This document shows, in pieces, positions 49,823 through 58,346 of a stretch of DNA of 64,000 bases. The translations under genes were made by a program, and so were the position numbers. The stretch lies in contig JAKISY010000011.1 of the NCBI GenBank assembly GCA_021648365.1, forward strand, positions 1 to 64,000. The letters are read 5' to 3'. A model generated the notes under the pieces. It saw only the letters and a list, made by a program, of their open reading frames with translations, made no database searches and had not been told where the DNA came from. Each line of letters begins with the position of its first letter. Within the stretch, counting starts at the first letter, position 1. Source of the stretch: Verrucomicrobiales bacterium (GTDB lineage: Bacteria; Verrucomicrobiota; Verrucomicrobiia; Verrucomicrobiales; DEV007).

Positions 49823-50557
49823 ATGACCCAACACCAGATCCTCAGCAGTGGCAGCCCCGTGTATCTCACCATCATGCTCGGCGGCATCTTGCTCGGCGCC
49901 TTCTGGTGGTCGAAAAAATTCCGCAATGATCAGAGGCTCATTCAAATCTACGCCTTCGGTGTGGTCTCCGCCTTTGCGGGAGCAAAAATAGGATTTCTGC
50001 TTGCTGAATCATGGCTCTATCGCAACGACCCACACTTCCTCATCTACCTCGCCAGCGGCAAAACGGTGCTCGGTGCATTATTAGGTGGTTATGCAGGAGT
50101 CGAGTTTGGCAAATGGATCACCATCTATCGCAAACCCACAGGCGACTGGTTTGCAAGTGCCGTGCCACTCGGCATCGCCGCCGGACGCCTCGGCTGCCTT
50201 GCCCATGGCTGTTGTCTGGGAAAAAAGTGCGCCGCCACCTGGTTCACCATCACCGACCACGCAGGCATCTCACGTTGGCCCGCCCCCATCGCCGAACTAC
50301 TCTTCAACCTCACCGCAGCCGTCATTTTCTATCTATTGCGACGCCAAAAAATTCTCCCCGGCCAGCATTTTCATCTCTACTTGATCTCTTACGGCCTGTT
50401 CCGCTTCGCGCACGAATTTGTCCGCGACACACCACCTGTCCTCGGCCCACTCTCAGGCTACCACTTGCTCGCTCTCGCTGTAACTCTGCTCGGCACCATC
50501 GGATTTATCAAGCGCCGCAATAAGCCAGTCCACATTTTAGAGAATCCCGCCTGCTAG
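49823..50557 (+). CDS. Lgt-like prolipoprotein diacylglyceryl transferase paralog
   Basis: A 244-residue membrane protein with about seven helices, of the Lgt family, which moves diacylglycerol from phosphatidylglycerol to the Cys of prolipoproteins. The conserved core is recognisable (KTVLGALLGGYAGVEFGK, then PLGIAAGRLGCLAHGCCLGKKC, then RFAHEFVRDTP), but it has the GCC-rich paralog form and lacks the usual NFxNxE segment, so it may not be the housekeeping Lgt. The ATG at 49823 is chosen; the upstream open frame overlaps the radical SAM gene. It is co-transcribed with that gene. Confidence 0.75.
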   Translation: MTQHQILSSGSPVYLTIMLGGILLGAFWWSKKFRNDQRLIQIYAFGVVSAFAGAKIGFLLAESWLYRNDPHFLIYLASGKTVLGALLGGYAGVEFGKWITIYRKPTGDWFASAVPLGIAAGRLGCLAHGCCLGKKCAATWFTITDHAGISRWPAPIAELLFNLTAAVIFYLLRRQKILPGQHFHLYLISYGLFRFAHEFVRDTPPVLGPLSGYHLLALAVTLLGTIGFIKRRNKPVHILENPAC

Positions 50558-50612
50558 CTTTCCGCAATTGCGCCATTTGCCAGTGCTGGTCGCATCTAGT
50601 AAACTCCCCATC

Positions 50613-52142
50613 ATGCGTTTTTTACTCATTCTGCTCAGCTTGCTCATCACCAGCTCACCTTTTGTTTTTGCTCAGACAAAACCCAACATCATTGTCATCA
50701 TGGCAGATGATCTTGGTTATGGCGACCTATCCTGTTACGGAGCCACCGCCCTGCATACCCCCAACATCGATCGTCTCGCCGCCGAAGGGCAACGCTTCAC
50801 TCGCGGCTACAGCTCAGCCTCTACCTGCACCCCCACCCGTTATTCCTTTCTCACTGGCACTTACGCCTTCCGTGAAAAAGGCAAAGGCATCGCCGCGCCC
50901 AACAGCCCACTGATCATTCCTGCACACACCTTCACGCTGCCAGACTTGCTCAAACGCGCTGGCTACCAAACCGCAGTGATTGGCAAATGGCACCTGGGAC
51001 TCGGTGACAAAAACGGCCCCGATTGGAATGGCTTACTCAAACCCGGACCGCGTGAAATCGGCTTTGATTACAATTTTCTACTTCCCACCACCAACGACCG
51101 CGTGCCACAAGTCTATGTCGAAAATCAACGCGTGCTCAACCTCGACCCTAAAGATCCGCTATGGGTCGGCATGAAAAAACCTAGCCCCGATCACCCCACA
51201 GGCAAAAGTCATCGCGACTCTCTCAAGATGAACTGGTCTCACGGTCACAACGGCACCATTCATAATGGCATCAGTCGTATCGGTTTTTATACCGGCGGCC
51301 ACGCTGCACGCTTCCGCGATGAAGATCTCGGGGATAAGTGGGTCGAAAAATCCATCCAGTGGATCGAAGCCAATCAAAAAGACCCCTTTTTCCTATTTTT
51401 TGCCTCGCACGATCTACACGTGCCGCGCATGCCACACGAACGATTTCAAGGAAAAACCGCACTTGGTTTTCGCGGCGATGCCATCATCGAACTCGACTGG
51501 GCAGTCGGCGAACTGATGAACACTCTCGATCGCCTGCAATTAGCAGAAAATACTCTAGTGATTTTTTGCTCCGACAACGGCCCCGTCATGGATGACGGCT
51601 ACCAAGACTACGCCCTCGCAAAAGTGGGCGACCACCGAGCCTCTGGTCGCTACTCTGGCGGCAAATACAGCGTTTACGAAGGCGGCACCCGCACCCCCTT
51701 CATCACCCGCTGGAAGGGGGAAATCCAACCTGGCATTTCCGACAAACTGGTTTGCACCATCGACCTGTTCGCCAGTTTTGCAGAGCTCACTCAAACCCCT
51801 ATCCCCACCAATGCCTGCCGCGACAGCTTCAACCTCCTACCCGCATTACTCGGACAGGATAAGGCACAAGGACGCAAATCTCTCATCCAACAGGACAACG
51901 GTAACGCTGGCAATTTTGGCTACCTTTCCGGAAAATGGAAATTGCAACGTCACGACAAAAAACGCACCCGCAATTTGCAGGTTGCCAAAGCCCTCAGCAA
52001 CACCCCTGTGCCAAAATTTCAGCTTTACGATTTAACAGACGACCCTGAAGAAAAGAAAAACATTATCAAACAACATCCAGACATCGCAGAACGTTTAAAA
52101 ACCGAACTCGCCACCCTGATCAAAACTGGAACCAGCCACTGA
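50613..52142 (+). CDS. Secreted sulfatase (arylsulfatase type)
   Basis: A 509-residue sulfatase with a signal peptide (FLLILLSLLITSSPFVFAQ). The N-terminal metal site is IVIMADDLGYGDLSCYG, and the formylglycine motif CTPTR (CxPxR) within SSASTCTPTRYSFLTG is maturated by a formylglycine-generating enzyme. VIGKWHLGLG supplies further catalytic Lys and His, and FCSDNGPV the second metal Asp and Asn. It likely cleaves sulfate esters from algal or host polysaccharides in the periplasm. It is followed 29 bases later by a second sulfatase gene, so the pair is an operon. Confidence 0.92.
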   Translation: MRFLLILLSLLITSSPFVFAQTKPNIIVIMADDLGYGDLSCYGATALHTPNIDRLAAEGQRFTRGYSSASTCTPTRYSFLTGTYAFREKGKGIAAPNSPLIIPAHTFTLPDLLKRAGYQTAVIGKWHLGLGDKNGPDWNGLLKPGPREIGFDYNFLLPTTNDRVPQVYVENQRVLNLDPKDPLWVGMKKPSPDHPTGKSHRDSLKMNWSHGHNGTIHNGISRIGFYTGGHAARFRDEDLGDKWVEKSIQWIEANQKDPFFLFFASHDLHVPRMPHERFQGKTALGFRGDAIIELDWAVGELMNTLDRLQLAENTLVIFCSDNGPVMDDGYQDYALAKVGDHRASGRYSGGKYSVYEGGTRTPFITRWKGEIQPGISDKLVCTIDLFASFAELTQTPIPTNACRDSFNLLPALLGQDKAQGRKSLIQQDNGNAGNFGYLSGKWKLQRHDKKRTRNLQVAKALSNTPVPKFQLYDLTDDPEEKKNIIKQHPDIAERLKTELATLIKTGTSH

Positions 52143-52171
52143 ACTTCTTTCATACCTCCAACCAAGCCATC

Positions 52172-53734
52172 ATGAAACACCTCGCTGCCCTCATCGCCCT
52201 GCTGCTATGCCTACCTCACACCCTACAAGCCGCAGATCGTCCCAACATCCTCTTCATCCTCGTCGATGACCAGTCCCCCTACGATCTCAAAGCTTACGAC
52301 CCCCATTCTCCGCTCGACACCCCTACCCTCGATCAGTTGTCCGCCGAAGGCATGACCTTTGACGGCGCCCACCAGATGGGCTCTTGGGTCGGCGCCGTCT
52401 GCACCGCATCGCGCCACATGATCATGTCCGGACGCAGTGTATGGCACATCCCCGACAAACGCGGACAGACCAACGATCCCAATGCCAAAAAAGCTAGCTT
52501 AGTGCCTGCGGATCTCGCCAGTCACACCATGGCAGCCGTTTTCAATCGCGCGGGCTATGATACCGTGCGCACCTGCAAAAACGGCAATTCCTACCAAGGT
52601 GCCAACCAGCAATTTACCATCCGCCATGATGCCACCAAACGCGGAGGCACAGCGGAAAGCGGCAGCGCTTGGCATGGCGAGCAAATCGTCGACTACCTCG
52701 ATCAACGTGCTCAACAGCCAAGCAACAAACCCTTCCTCATCTACTACGGATTCTCCCACCCCCACGACACCCGCGACGGCACCCCCGAACTGCTAGCAAA
52801 ATACGGCGCCACTAACCACAGTGATCGCAACTCCTTGCCGCCCGCCAATCCCAAACAACCCGCGCTACAAGTCAACTACCTGCCCCAACACCCCTTCCCC
52901 CACGGTCATCCCAACTTGCGCGACGAAGTCGCTGTCAGTGGTGTCTGGGAAAAACGTGATCAACGCACCATTCGCAACGAACTCGGACGCGAATACGCTT
53001 GCGCAGAAAATATCGACATCCAGATTGCTCGTGTCTTGAAAAAATTGAAAGAAATGGGCGAACTCGACAATACCTACATCTTCTACACCTCCGATCACGG
53101 CATCGCTATCGGGCGGCACGGTTTGCAAGGCAAACAAAACCTCTACGAACACACCTGGCGCGTGCCCTTCATTGTAAAGGGACCGGGCATCCAAGCCGGC
53201 AGCCGCGCCAAGGGCAACATCTATTTGCTCGACGTGCTAAGCACGATGTGCGATTTGACTGGTGTAGAAAAACCCGCCAGCAGTGAAGGGCTCAGTTTCA
53301 AACCCGTGCTCGAAGGCAAAAAAGACACCGTTCGCGACGTTCTTTACGGGGTTTACTGCGGTGGCACCAAACCCGGTATTCGCAGTGTCAAAAAAGGTGA
53401 TTGGAAATTGATCAAATATGACGTGCTCGATGGCACCGTGCGCAAAACTCAACTCTTCAACTTAGCAGAAAACCCTAATGAACTGCTCGCACAACACCAT
53501 GACTCCGCCACAGTCAAGCTGACGGGCAACCAACCTACTGACCAACAACGCAACCTCGCAGATGATCCTGCCTACGCAGACAAACTCGCACAAATGGAAG
53601 CTCTGTTACTTTCTGAACAGCGCCGCTTAAACGATCCCTATCGCTTGTGGAATCAACCTGACGACGGGCTCACACCACCTATCATCAAAGTTTCAGCTAA
53701 AAGAAAAAAGGGTGAAAAACGCCCTGCCAAATAA
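52172..53734 (+). CDS. Secreted sulfatase (choline-sulfatase/heparan-type)
   Basis: A 520-residue sulfatase with a signal peptide (ALIALLLCLPHTLQAA), metal site ILFILVDDQSPYDLKAYD and formylglycine motif CTASR (CxAxR, with Ser two before Arg). The other metal residues lie in YTSDHGIAIGRHGLQGKQNLYEH. It is not closely similar to the upstream sulfatase, so the two probably attack different sulfate esters of the same glycan. The C-terminus is basic (KRKKGEKRPAK), perhaps binding an acidic substrate. Confidence 0.9.
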   Translation: MKHLAALIALLLCLPHTLQAADRPNILFILVDDQSPYDLKAYDPHSPLDTPTLDQLSAEGMTFDGAHQMGSWVGAVCTASRHMIMSGRSVWHIPDKRGQTNDPNAKKASLVPADLASHTMAAVFNRAGYDTVRTCKNGNSYQGANQQFTIRHDATKRGGTAESGSAWHGEQIVDYLDQRAQQPSNKPFLIYYGFSHPHDTRDGTPELLAKYGATNHSDRNSLPPANPKQPALQVNYLPQHPFPHGHPNLRDEVAVSGVWEKRDQRTIRNELGREYACAENIDIQIARVLKKLKEMGELDNTYIFYTSDHGIAIGRHGLQGKQNLYEHTWRVPFIVKGPGIQAGSRAKGNIYLLDVLSTMCDLTGVEKPASSEGLSFKPVLEGKKDTVRDVLYGVYCGGTKPGIRSVKKGDWKLIKYDVLDGTVRKTQLFNLAENPNELLAQHHDSATVKLTGNQPTDQQRNLADDPAYADKLAQMEALLLSEQRRLNDPYRLWNQPDDGLTPPIIKVSAKRKKGEKRPAK

Positions 53735-53746
53735 ACCCGCCTCCAC

Positions 53747-54190
53747 ATGGAAAAACTAGATTCTCTAAGTAATTTTTTTGATCATCAAACCAACGTAGCC
53801 ATTTGGTACGCAGCTTATGAAGGTCATCAGGAAAGCATCCTTTATGCTAATCCTTGTTTTGCTAAAATTTTCGAACAGTCGCTTGATCAGATCCTTGAAC
53901 GTAAAAAATACCGCCTAGTAAATCCCGCTGACACCCCCAGTGAAGTTATAGCGACTTACAAACAAGAAGACCAGCACGCCATGAACAAAGGCTTTTTTCT
54001 CAACCGTAGCCCGCTTGATGACCAGCAAGACATCGTTGTTGTCAAGCTGCGCTTCGAACGAGGCATTCTCGGTTTATTCAAGTTTGTCAGCTCTCAGAAA
54101 AATTCTACCGAGCTTTGCTGGGAGAATCTCGACCGGGAAATGCTCAACATTTTAAAAAAATGCGAGCTTCCTGAGAACCCCTCACTGTAA
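53747..54190 (+). CDS. PAS-like protein of unknown function
   Basis: A 147-residue soluble protein that resembles a single PAS domain (VAIWYAAYEGHQESILYANPCFAKIFEQSLDQIL, then NRSPLDDQQDIVVVKLRFERG). It has no attached output domain, so it may sense a ligand and act on a partner. It starts 12 bases after the second sulfatase stop and could be its last operon member, and it overlaps the convergent next gene by 9 bases. Confidence 0.6.
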   Translation: MEKLDSLSNFFDHQTNVAIWYAAYEGHQESILYANPCFAKIFEQSLDQILERKKYRLVNPADTPSEVIATYKQEDQHAMNKGFFLNRSPLDDQQDIVVVKLRFERGILGLFKFVSSQKNSTELCWENLDREMLNILKKCELPENPSL

Positions 54191-54472
54191 TAGATTGCGC
54201 AGTTTTTTATAACCCTCATTCAACTCCTGAGCCGTCAAATCCAGAGCGGCTGTCGCTACCTTTTTCGCTTGTTCCCCGCTACTCGCTGCTGCTTCTTTGA
54301 CCGCTCCAGAAAGGGGTTGCGTCTTCTTTTCCAAGTCCGTCCAGCACGCCTCGAGTTTGCTCCATTCATCTTGCACCTCCTTACCGCCTAAGTGCATTTT
54401 GAGTTTCAATTCGTCACGGCTTTGCTTGAGCCGATCAAAAGCTTTATCCAAAGTATCTTTATCTTCGTCCAT
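54182..54472 (-). CDS. Hypothetical coiled-coil protein
   Basis: A 96-residue, almost entirely helical protein (LDKAFDRLKQSRDELKLKMHLGGKEVQDEWSKLEACWTDLEKK) with heptad-like spacing and no signal peptide. It resembles small stress-associated amphipathic proteins without matching a family I can name. It converges with the PAS-like gene. Confidence 0.6.
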   Translation of the reverse strand: MDEDKDTLDKAFDRLKQSRDELKLKMHLGGKEVQDEWSKLEACWTDLEKKTQPLSGAVKEAAASSGEQAKKVATAALDLTAQELNEGYKKLRNLLQ

Positions 54473-54570
54473 GGTTTTTGTGTGATTCCCATTCAGTATG
54501 CCTCACCCAGAAACTCACGACGAGCATAAAATGCAAATATCAGCGTGACTCGAACATCTTGCCCGAGATT

Positions 54571-54589
54571 CATGGGCAGGATGCCCATG
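54571..54589. repeat. REP-like palindrome
   Basis: CATGGGCA (54571-54578) pairs with TGCCCATG (54582-54589) around a 3-base loop. It sits between the coiled-coil gene and the lipoprotein gene and looks like a dispersed intergenic palindrome, but no second copy is in the window. Confidence 0.4.
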
Positions 54590-54618
54590 CTACTTTTCAT
54601 CAGCCACCCGCAAAAAAC

Positions 54619-55503
54619 TTATCTGATTTTTCCCAATCCCGCCTTCATCACCGAAAAATAATCCCCCTTTTGCGGACGATTACCACAAGGGTCCAATACC
54701 ACTACTTTGACCCCCTTCTCTTCAAGTCGGCTTTTGCAAGCAGCTAGCGGCTCAGCTTCCCACAACATTATTTTTGCTGGATGCTTTTTTAACAGCTCAT
54801 CGAACTCTCGCCACATCGCATCATCGGGCATCACGTCAGGCTCCCAATGCACACTCTGCAAATTCAGATCATAACGCCGAGCCACGTACTGATAAACGGG
54901 ATGCGACGCTAATAGCGGAGCATCTCCCACCTTCGCAAAAGCCTGCTGCATCTCAGTATGCAAATCTTGTAAGTCCTTTTTCAAATCCTCAAAACCATTC
55001 TCATCCAACAAGCCCCTATCCGCGAGTGCTTGCTTGATCGCTTCCACCTGCTTCAATGCTAACAAGGGATCTAGCCATGTCGTGAAAGCGACACTGCCGT
55101 GAGTATGCGCGCCTTCTGGTCCATGCGTGTGCGCACTAGCATTTTTCTCGTGAATATACTGATCCGCAAAACCCGCAGACGTATCCACCAGCTTCGCTTG
55201 TGGCAAAGACACCTTCTCCACCCATTTGGCATACGAAGCTCCGTTGAGCAAAATCAAATGTGCTTTTTGGAACTCGGCGACCTGCTCAGCGGAGGGTTTC
55301 CAAAAAGCTGGATCACCTTCCATTTCTGGAAACACCACCTCAACACCTTCTATCGCCATTCGCTCAGTAAAATAAGCCAAGGGGTAGTTAACCGTATAAA
55401 TAAGCTGTTTTTCAGCCAAAGCCTGCGACGGCTTTTCCGGAGAACACGATACTAAACCAACAAAAACTACTAAAAAGATGAAAGCTATAGGATAAATCTT
55501 CAT
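54619..55503 (-). CDS. ZnuA-like metal-binding lipoprotein with altered ligands
   Basis: A 294-residue member of the metal ABC transporter substrate-binding family, started at the ATG at 55503 because this gives a lipoprotein signal with LVSC cleavage; the longer upstream frame is repeat-derived. It has a His-rich loop (ASAHTHGPEGAHTHG). In ZnuA the ligands are His in PHxYEP, PHxWLDP and SHxxFxY. Here the first reads DPAFWKP and the second TTWLDP, so only SHPVYQY keeps its His. Metal use may differ, or ligands may come from the His loop. It is the last gene of an operon with a MacB-like ABC transporter. Confidence 0.75.
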   Translation of the reverse strand: MKIYPIAFIFLVVFVGLVSCSPEKPSQALAEKQLIYTVNYPLAYFTERMAIEGVEVVFPEMEGDPAFWKPSAEQVAEFQKAHLILLNGASYAKWVEKVSLPQAKLVDTSAGFADQYIHEKNASAHTHGPEGAHTHGSVAFTTWLDPLLALKQVEAIKQALADRGLLDENGFEDLKKDLQDLHTEMQQAFAKVGDAPLLASHPVYQYVARRYDLNLQSVHWEPDVMPDDAMWREFDELLKKHPAKIMLWEAEPLAACKSRLEEKGVKVVVLDPCGNRPQKGDYFSVMKAGLGKIR

Positions 55504-55570
55504 TTCAAGACACTCTACACGATAAAAATAATTCCCCCAAAATTTTCTTTCCCTATCAATTGCCCTCTCT

Positions 55571-55602
55571 TTATCTGCGTTCATCTGCGTAATCTGCGGT
55601 TC
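55571..55602. repeat. Short ATCTGCGT tandem repeat
   Basis: Three imperfect copies of a ~10-base unit (ATCTGCGTTC, ATCTGCGTA, ATCTGCGGTTC) follow one another. The same kind of sequence is widespread as an intergenic repeat and creates a false N-terminus (ITQMNADKE) on the lipoprotein gene. It is not coding. Confidence 0.5.
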
Positions 55603-55651
55603 ACTCCTCCTCAGCAAACGTCTCTCAGGGTAGTTTCAGCACCTTCTATCC

Positions 55652-56827
55652 TCACAAAACCAACAGCCTGATCAAATGCTCGCCCCATTGACTGATCAGC
55701 AAGGTCATCGCTAGGGCTAACAACCCACCTATCAGCAATACAACGAGAATCTCGGAGCCAAGCAAGCCGATCACTAACTGCTTACGACCTCCGATACGGT
55801 GCATCGTTTGTATCTCACGTTTTCTCAATCGCAAGGACAGCATGAACACCAATGCTGCAGTCATCAGTGTGGACAAGGCAATCACAAACACCCCCGCAAT
55901 GATATAATTCTGCACCGTTAGGATCGTTTTCAACAATCCGTCCATCACCAAATCAGGCAGGGCGATCTGCACCGCCACCTGCTTGCCCAGATATTTACCC
56001 TGCAACAAAGCAGAGGATTTTTGATCATGAGGCAACGCGATCACCGCCGTGATCGGAAAATCAGCATTCTCACCATGAAAATGAAAAGAGTCGATATTAG
56101 CCTCGGTGATCTCATTGTATTGCTGCAAAGAAGCATTGGCGACGATCACCCCTCCTTTACGCTCTAGCACAGCAGAGTCTGCTACTTTAGCCATGTCTTG
56201 ATGCCCATGAGCTAGCCCCTCGATCACCCACGCAGTTTTGAGATCGACAAACACAGCACGGTCATCCGGCGTGCCCGACGAAGCGAGCACACCCACCACT
56301 TTCATCTTGAGAGGATAGACACCCGCCAGATTAAAAGCGCTTTCCGGCGAAGACACCAGACTATCGCCCACTGCAAGTGTTAGTTGAGATGCCACCTGCG
56401 ATCCTAACACACACTCTCCTAATATCGCCATCATACGCCCTTGTGCTACTTCACATTGGCGAAAATCAAAATAATCCACCGTGGTGCCCACGATAGAAAA
56501 CTTGCGCGCTTTGAAACGCGTGTGCAGAGGTATCGCCAGTGCTAAGCCAGAATCGGTAATGCTCTGTGATTGCGAGTAGGTGATGATACTAGGCGTGTCC
56601 GATTCAAAATAGAGCGCATTGAGAACCAACTCCAAAGAACTACCCTTTGCTCCTACGATCAACGGCGTCTGCTCCGCACGAGCTGTCAACGAACGCGCGC
56701 TCTGTCCGACCAAAACCTTCAAGCCAATCGGAAGAAAAATAATCAAAGTGACCGACAAAACCAGGATGATCGTCTTGAGACGGTTATAAAGCAGGTAACG
56801 CCATGCCAGGTATAAGGTATCAAGCAT
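55652..56827 (-). CDS. MacB/FtsX-like ABC transporter permease
   Basis: A 391-residue protein with the MacB/LolC layout: one N-terminal helix (about 15-33), a large extracytoplasmic domain (MacB_PCD), then three C-terminal helices (about 298-321, 343-364, 370-388). FMLSLRLRKREIQTMHRIGGRKQLVIGLLGSEI is the cytoplasmic FtsX-type coupling loop. Such permeases drive export or lipoprotein release rather than metal uptake. The start overlaps the ATPase gene by 8 bases. Its operon partners are the ATPase and a ZnuA-like lipoprotein. Confidence 0.85.
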   Translation of the reverse strand: MLDTLYLAWRYLLYNRLKTIILVLSVTLIIFLPIGLKVLVGQSARSLTARAEQTPLIVGAKGSSLELVLNALYFESDTPSIITYSQSQSITDSGLALAIPLHTRFKARKFSIVGTTVDYFDFRQCEVAQGRMMAILGECVLGSQVASQLTLAVGDSLVSSPESAFNLAGVYPLKMKVVGVLASSGTPDDRAVFVDLKTAWVIEGLAHGHQDMAKVADSAVLERKGGVIVANASLQQYNEITEANIDSFHFHGENADFPITAVIALPHDQKSSALLQGKYLGKQVAVQIALPDLVMDGLLKTILTVQNYIIAGVFVIALSTLMTAALVFMLSLRLRKREIQTMHRIGGRKQLVIGLLGSEILVVLLIGGLLALAMTLLISQWGEHLIRLLVL

Positions 56828-57491
56828 CTGCTACCCCCTTCCTGAATTTTGCGAAATCCACCACTTCGTCAAAACGATCCACATGCTCCAGCTCATGTGT
56901 CACACTCACCAGCGTCGCTCCAGATTCGCTCACATAGTCGAATATGATATCCAAAACCCGCTTGGTATTTTCCGGATCGAGATTACCCGTCGGTTCATCT
57001 GCCAAAATCACACTAGGCTCTGTGAGCAAAGCACGACAAATCGCCACTCGCTGCCGCTCCCCTTGTGAAAGTTGATTCGCATAGCGGCGTAGTTTATCCG
57101 CCATACCTAGGCTGTCTGCTAGCTGCTCAGCTCTCTGTCTGACCGTGCCATTGAGTTTCAGCGCGGTGCTGATTCTATACGGCAACAAGATATTATCCAA
57201 AACATTGAGATACTCCAAAAGCTCAAATTCTTGGAATACAAAACCTATGTGTTGACTACGAAAATCCCGTCTTTGTTTGTCACTCAAATTAGAGATCACT
57301 ACCCCATCGTGTGAAACCGTTCCGGCATTAGGAATCTCCACTCCAGAGATCAGATTGAGTAAAGTCGTCTTGCCCGTGCCGCTTGACCCGATCACCGCCA
57401 CACGACGACCACGCTCCACGATCAGTTCCTCGATATCGAGACAAAACCCGCCTTCCGGATAGCTGAACTGAAGCTTTTCTATTTTGATCAT
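56820..57491 (-). CDS. ABC transporter ATP-binding protein, LolD/MacB type
   Basis: A 223-residue ATPase with Walker A GSSGTGKTT at 35-43, Q-loop FQEFELL, signature LSQGERQRVAICRAL and Walker B VILADEPTGNLDPENT, all typical of the LolD/MacB/FtsE group. It energises the FtsX-like permease encoded next. The three-gene operon (ATPase, permease, ZnuA-like lipoprotein) looks like a MacB-type export or lipoprotein-handling machine linked to a metal-binding lipoprotein. Confidence 0.88.
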   Translation of the reverse strand: MIKIEKLQFSYPEGGFCLDIEELIVERGRRVAVIGSSGTGKTTLLNLISGVEIPNAGTVSHDGVVISNLSDKQRRDFRSQHIGFVFQEFELLEYLNVLDNILLPYRISTALKLNGTVRQRAEQLADSLGMADKLRRYANQLSQGERQRVAICRALLTEPSVILADEPTGNLDPENTKRVLDIIFDYVSESGATLVSVTHELEHVDRFDEVVDFAKFRKGVADA

Positions 57492-57530
57492 ATCATGCTT
57501 CTAAAGCTCCTTGCTCGCTCTTCTGCTCCC

Positions 57531-58334
57531 TTACCCAAGATCAGTTTTCTCACTGATATGCAAACCCGACAACCACGGGGCCTGTATTTGTGGAGGCATG
57601 CCCCCAAAGGGCTGGTACGCCGGCAACTGGATCACTCCCATGCAATGATCCTGAGATGCCATAAAAAATAAACTGTTGGCACAATCCTCCACCGCAATCA
57701 TAGCCTGCCGATGCTGCTCAGCCACTTTCACCGGACGTTTATCTACCAGTGGAGTGAGCGTTTCCCCGGGCGCATACTCCGACAGCACAATGCCCTGAGC
57801 AGAAAATTGCGCGCGCGCAGTGAACAACAAACCATGCACTGCCCACTTGCTCGCAGTATAAGGAACACCCGCGTAGGAATCAAAACCATGCCCCGCAGTA
57901 GAACTCACCACCACGATCCGACCCCCACCATTTTCCGCCATTGGCTTCGCCACCGCTTGCATCATATTCACCACCCCCATCACATTCACATCCAGCACCT
58001 CTCGCCAGCTTTTTTCGCTCGCCACCTTGCCCGGATCTTCGTGCGCCATGAACCGATCTGGCGTATTGATCCCCGCCGTATGGATCAAGGCCGTCGGCAC
58101 ACCTACTTCGAGGATGCGCTCCATAGCCGACGCCACACTGGCAGAATCTGCTACATCACAAACTACAGGAACCATCAAATCCGAGTCTTCCGCACACTGT
58201 TGCAAAGAACCCAAGGTGCGCCCTAATACAAAAGTTTTCGCCCCCGCTTTGGCAAAACGTCTCGCAGTCGCGCGCCCCATGCCTCCACCTCCACCCGTGA
58301 TCACCACCACCTTGCCCTGCCAATCTTCAATCAT
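57531..58334 (-). CDS. Short-chain dehydrogenase/reductase
   Basis: A 267-residue NAD(P)-dependent oxidoreductase with cofactor motif TGGGGGMG (TGxxxGxG) near residue 13, the HTAGI segment, and Tyr/Lys catalytic pair in VPYTASKWAV preceded by VVSSTAGHG. It is a classical SDR; the substrate cannot be assigned. It lies 12 bases after the PBP2 stop in the same direction, so it may be the last gene of that operon. Confidence 0.85.
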   Translation of the reverse strand: MIEDWQGKVVVITGGGGGMGRATARRFAKAGAKTFVLGRTLGSLQQCAEDSDLMVPVVCDVADSASVASAMERILEVGVPTALIHTAGINTPDRFMAHEDPGKVASEKSWREVLDVNVMGVVNMMQAVAKPMAENGGGRIVVVSSTAGHGFDSYAGVPYTASKWAVHGLLFTARAQFSAQGIVLSEYAPGETLTPLVDKRPVKVAEQHRQAMIAVEDCANSLFFMASQDHCMGVIQLPAYQPFGGMPPQIQAPWLSGLHISEKTDLG

Positions 58335-58346
58335 AGGATCAAGGCA

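Noticed and set aside
55571..55602. Short direct repeats as a CRISPR array
   Set aside because: The units are about 10 bases with no spacers, and no cas genes are near.
55504..55617. Upstream extension of the ZnuA-like gene (begins MLRRSEPQITQMNADKE)
   Set aside because: The extra residues come from the ATCTGCGT repeat and precede a perfect lipoprotein signal, so the internal ATG at 55503 is the better start.
57711..58226. 171-codon plus-strand frame opposite the short-chain dehydrogenase
   Set aside because: His- and Arg-rich composition and complete overlap with a well supported gene show it is an antisense shadow.
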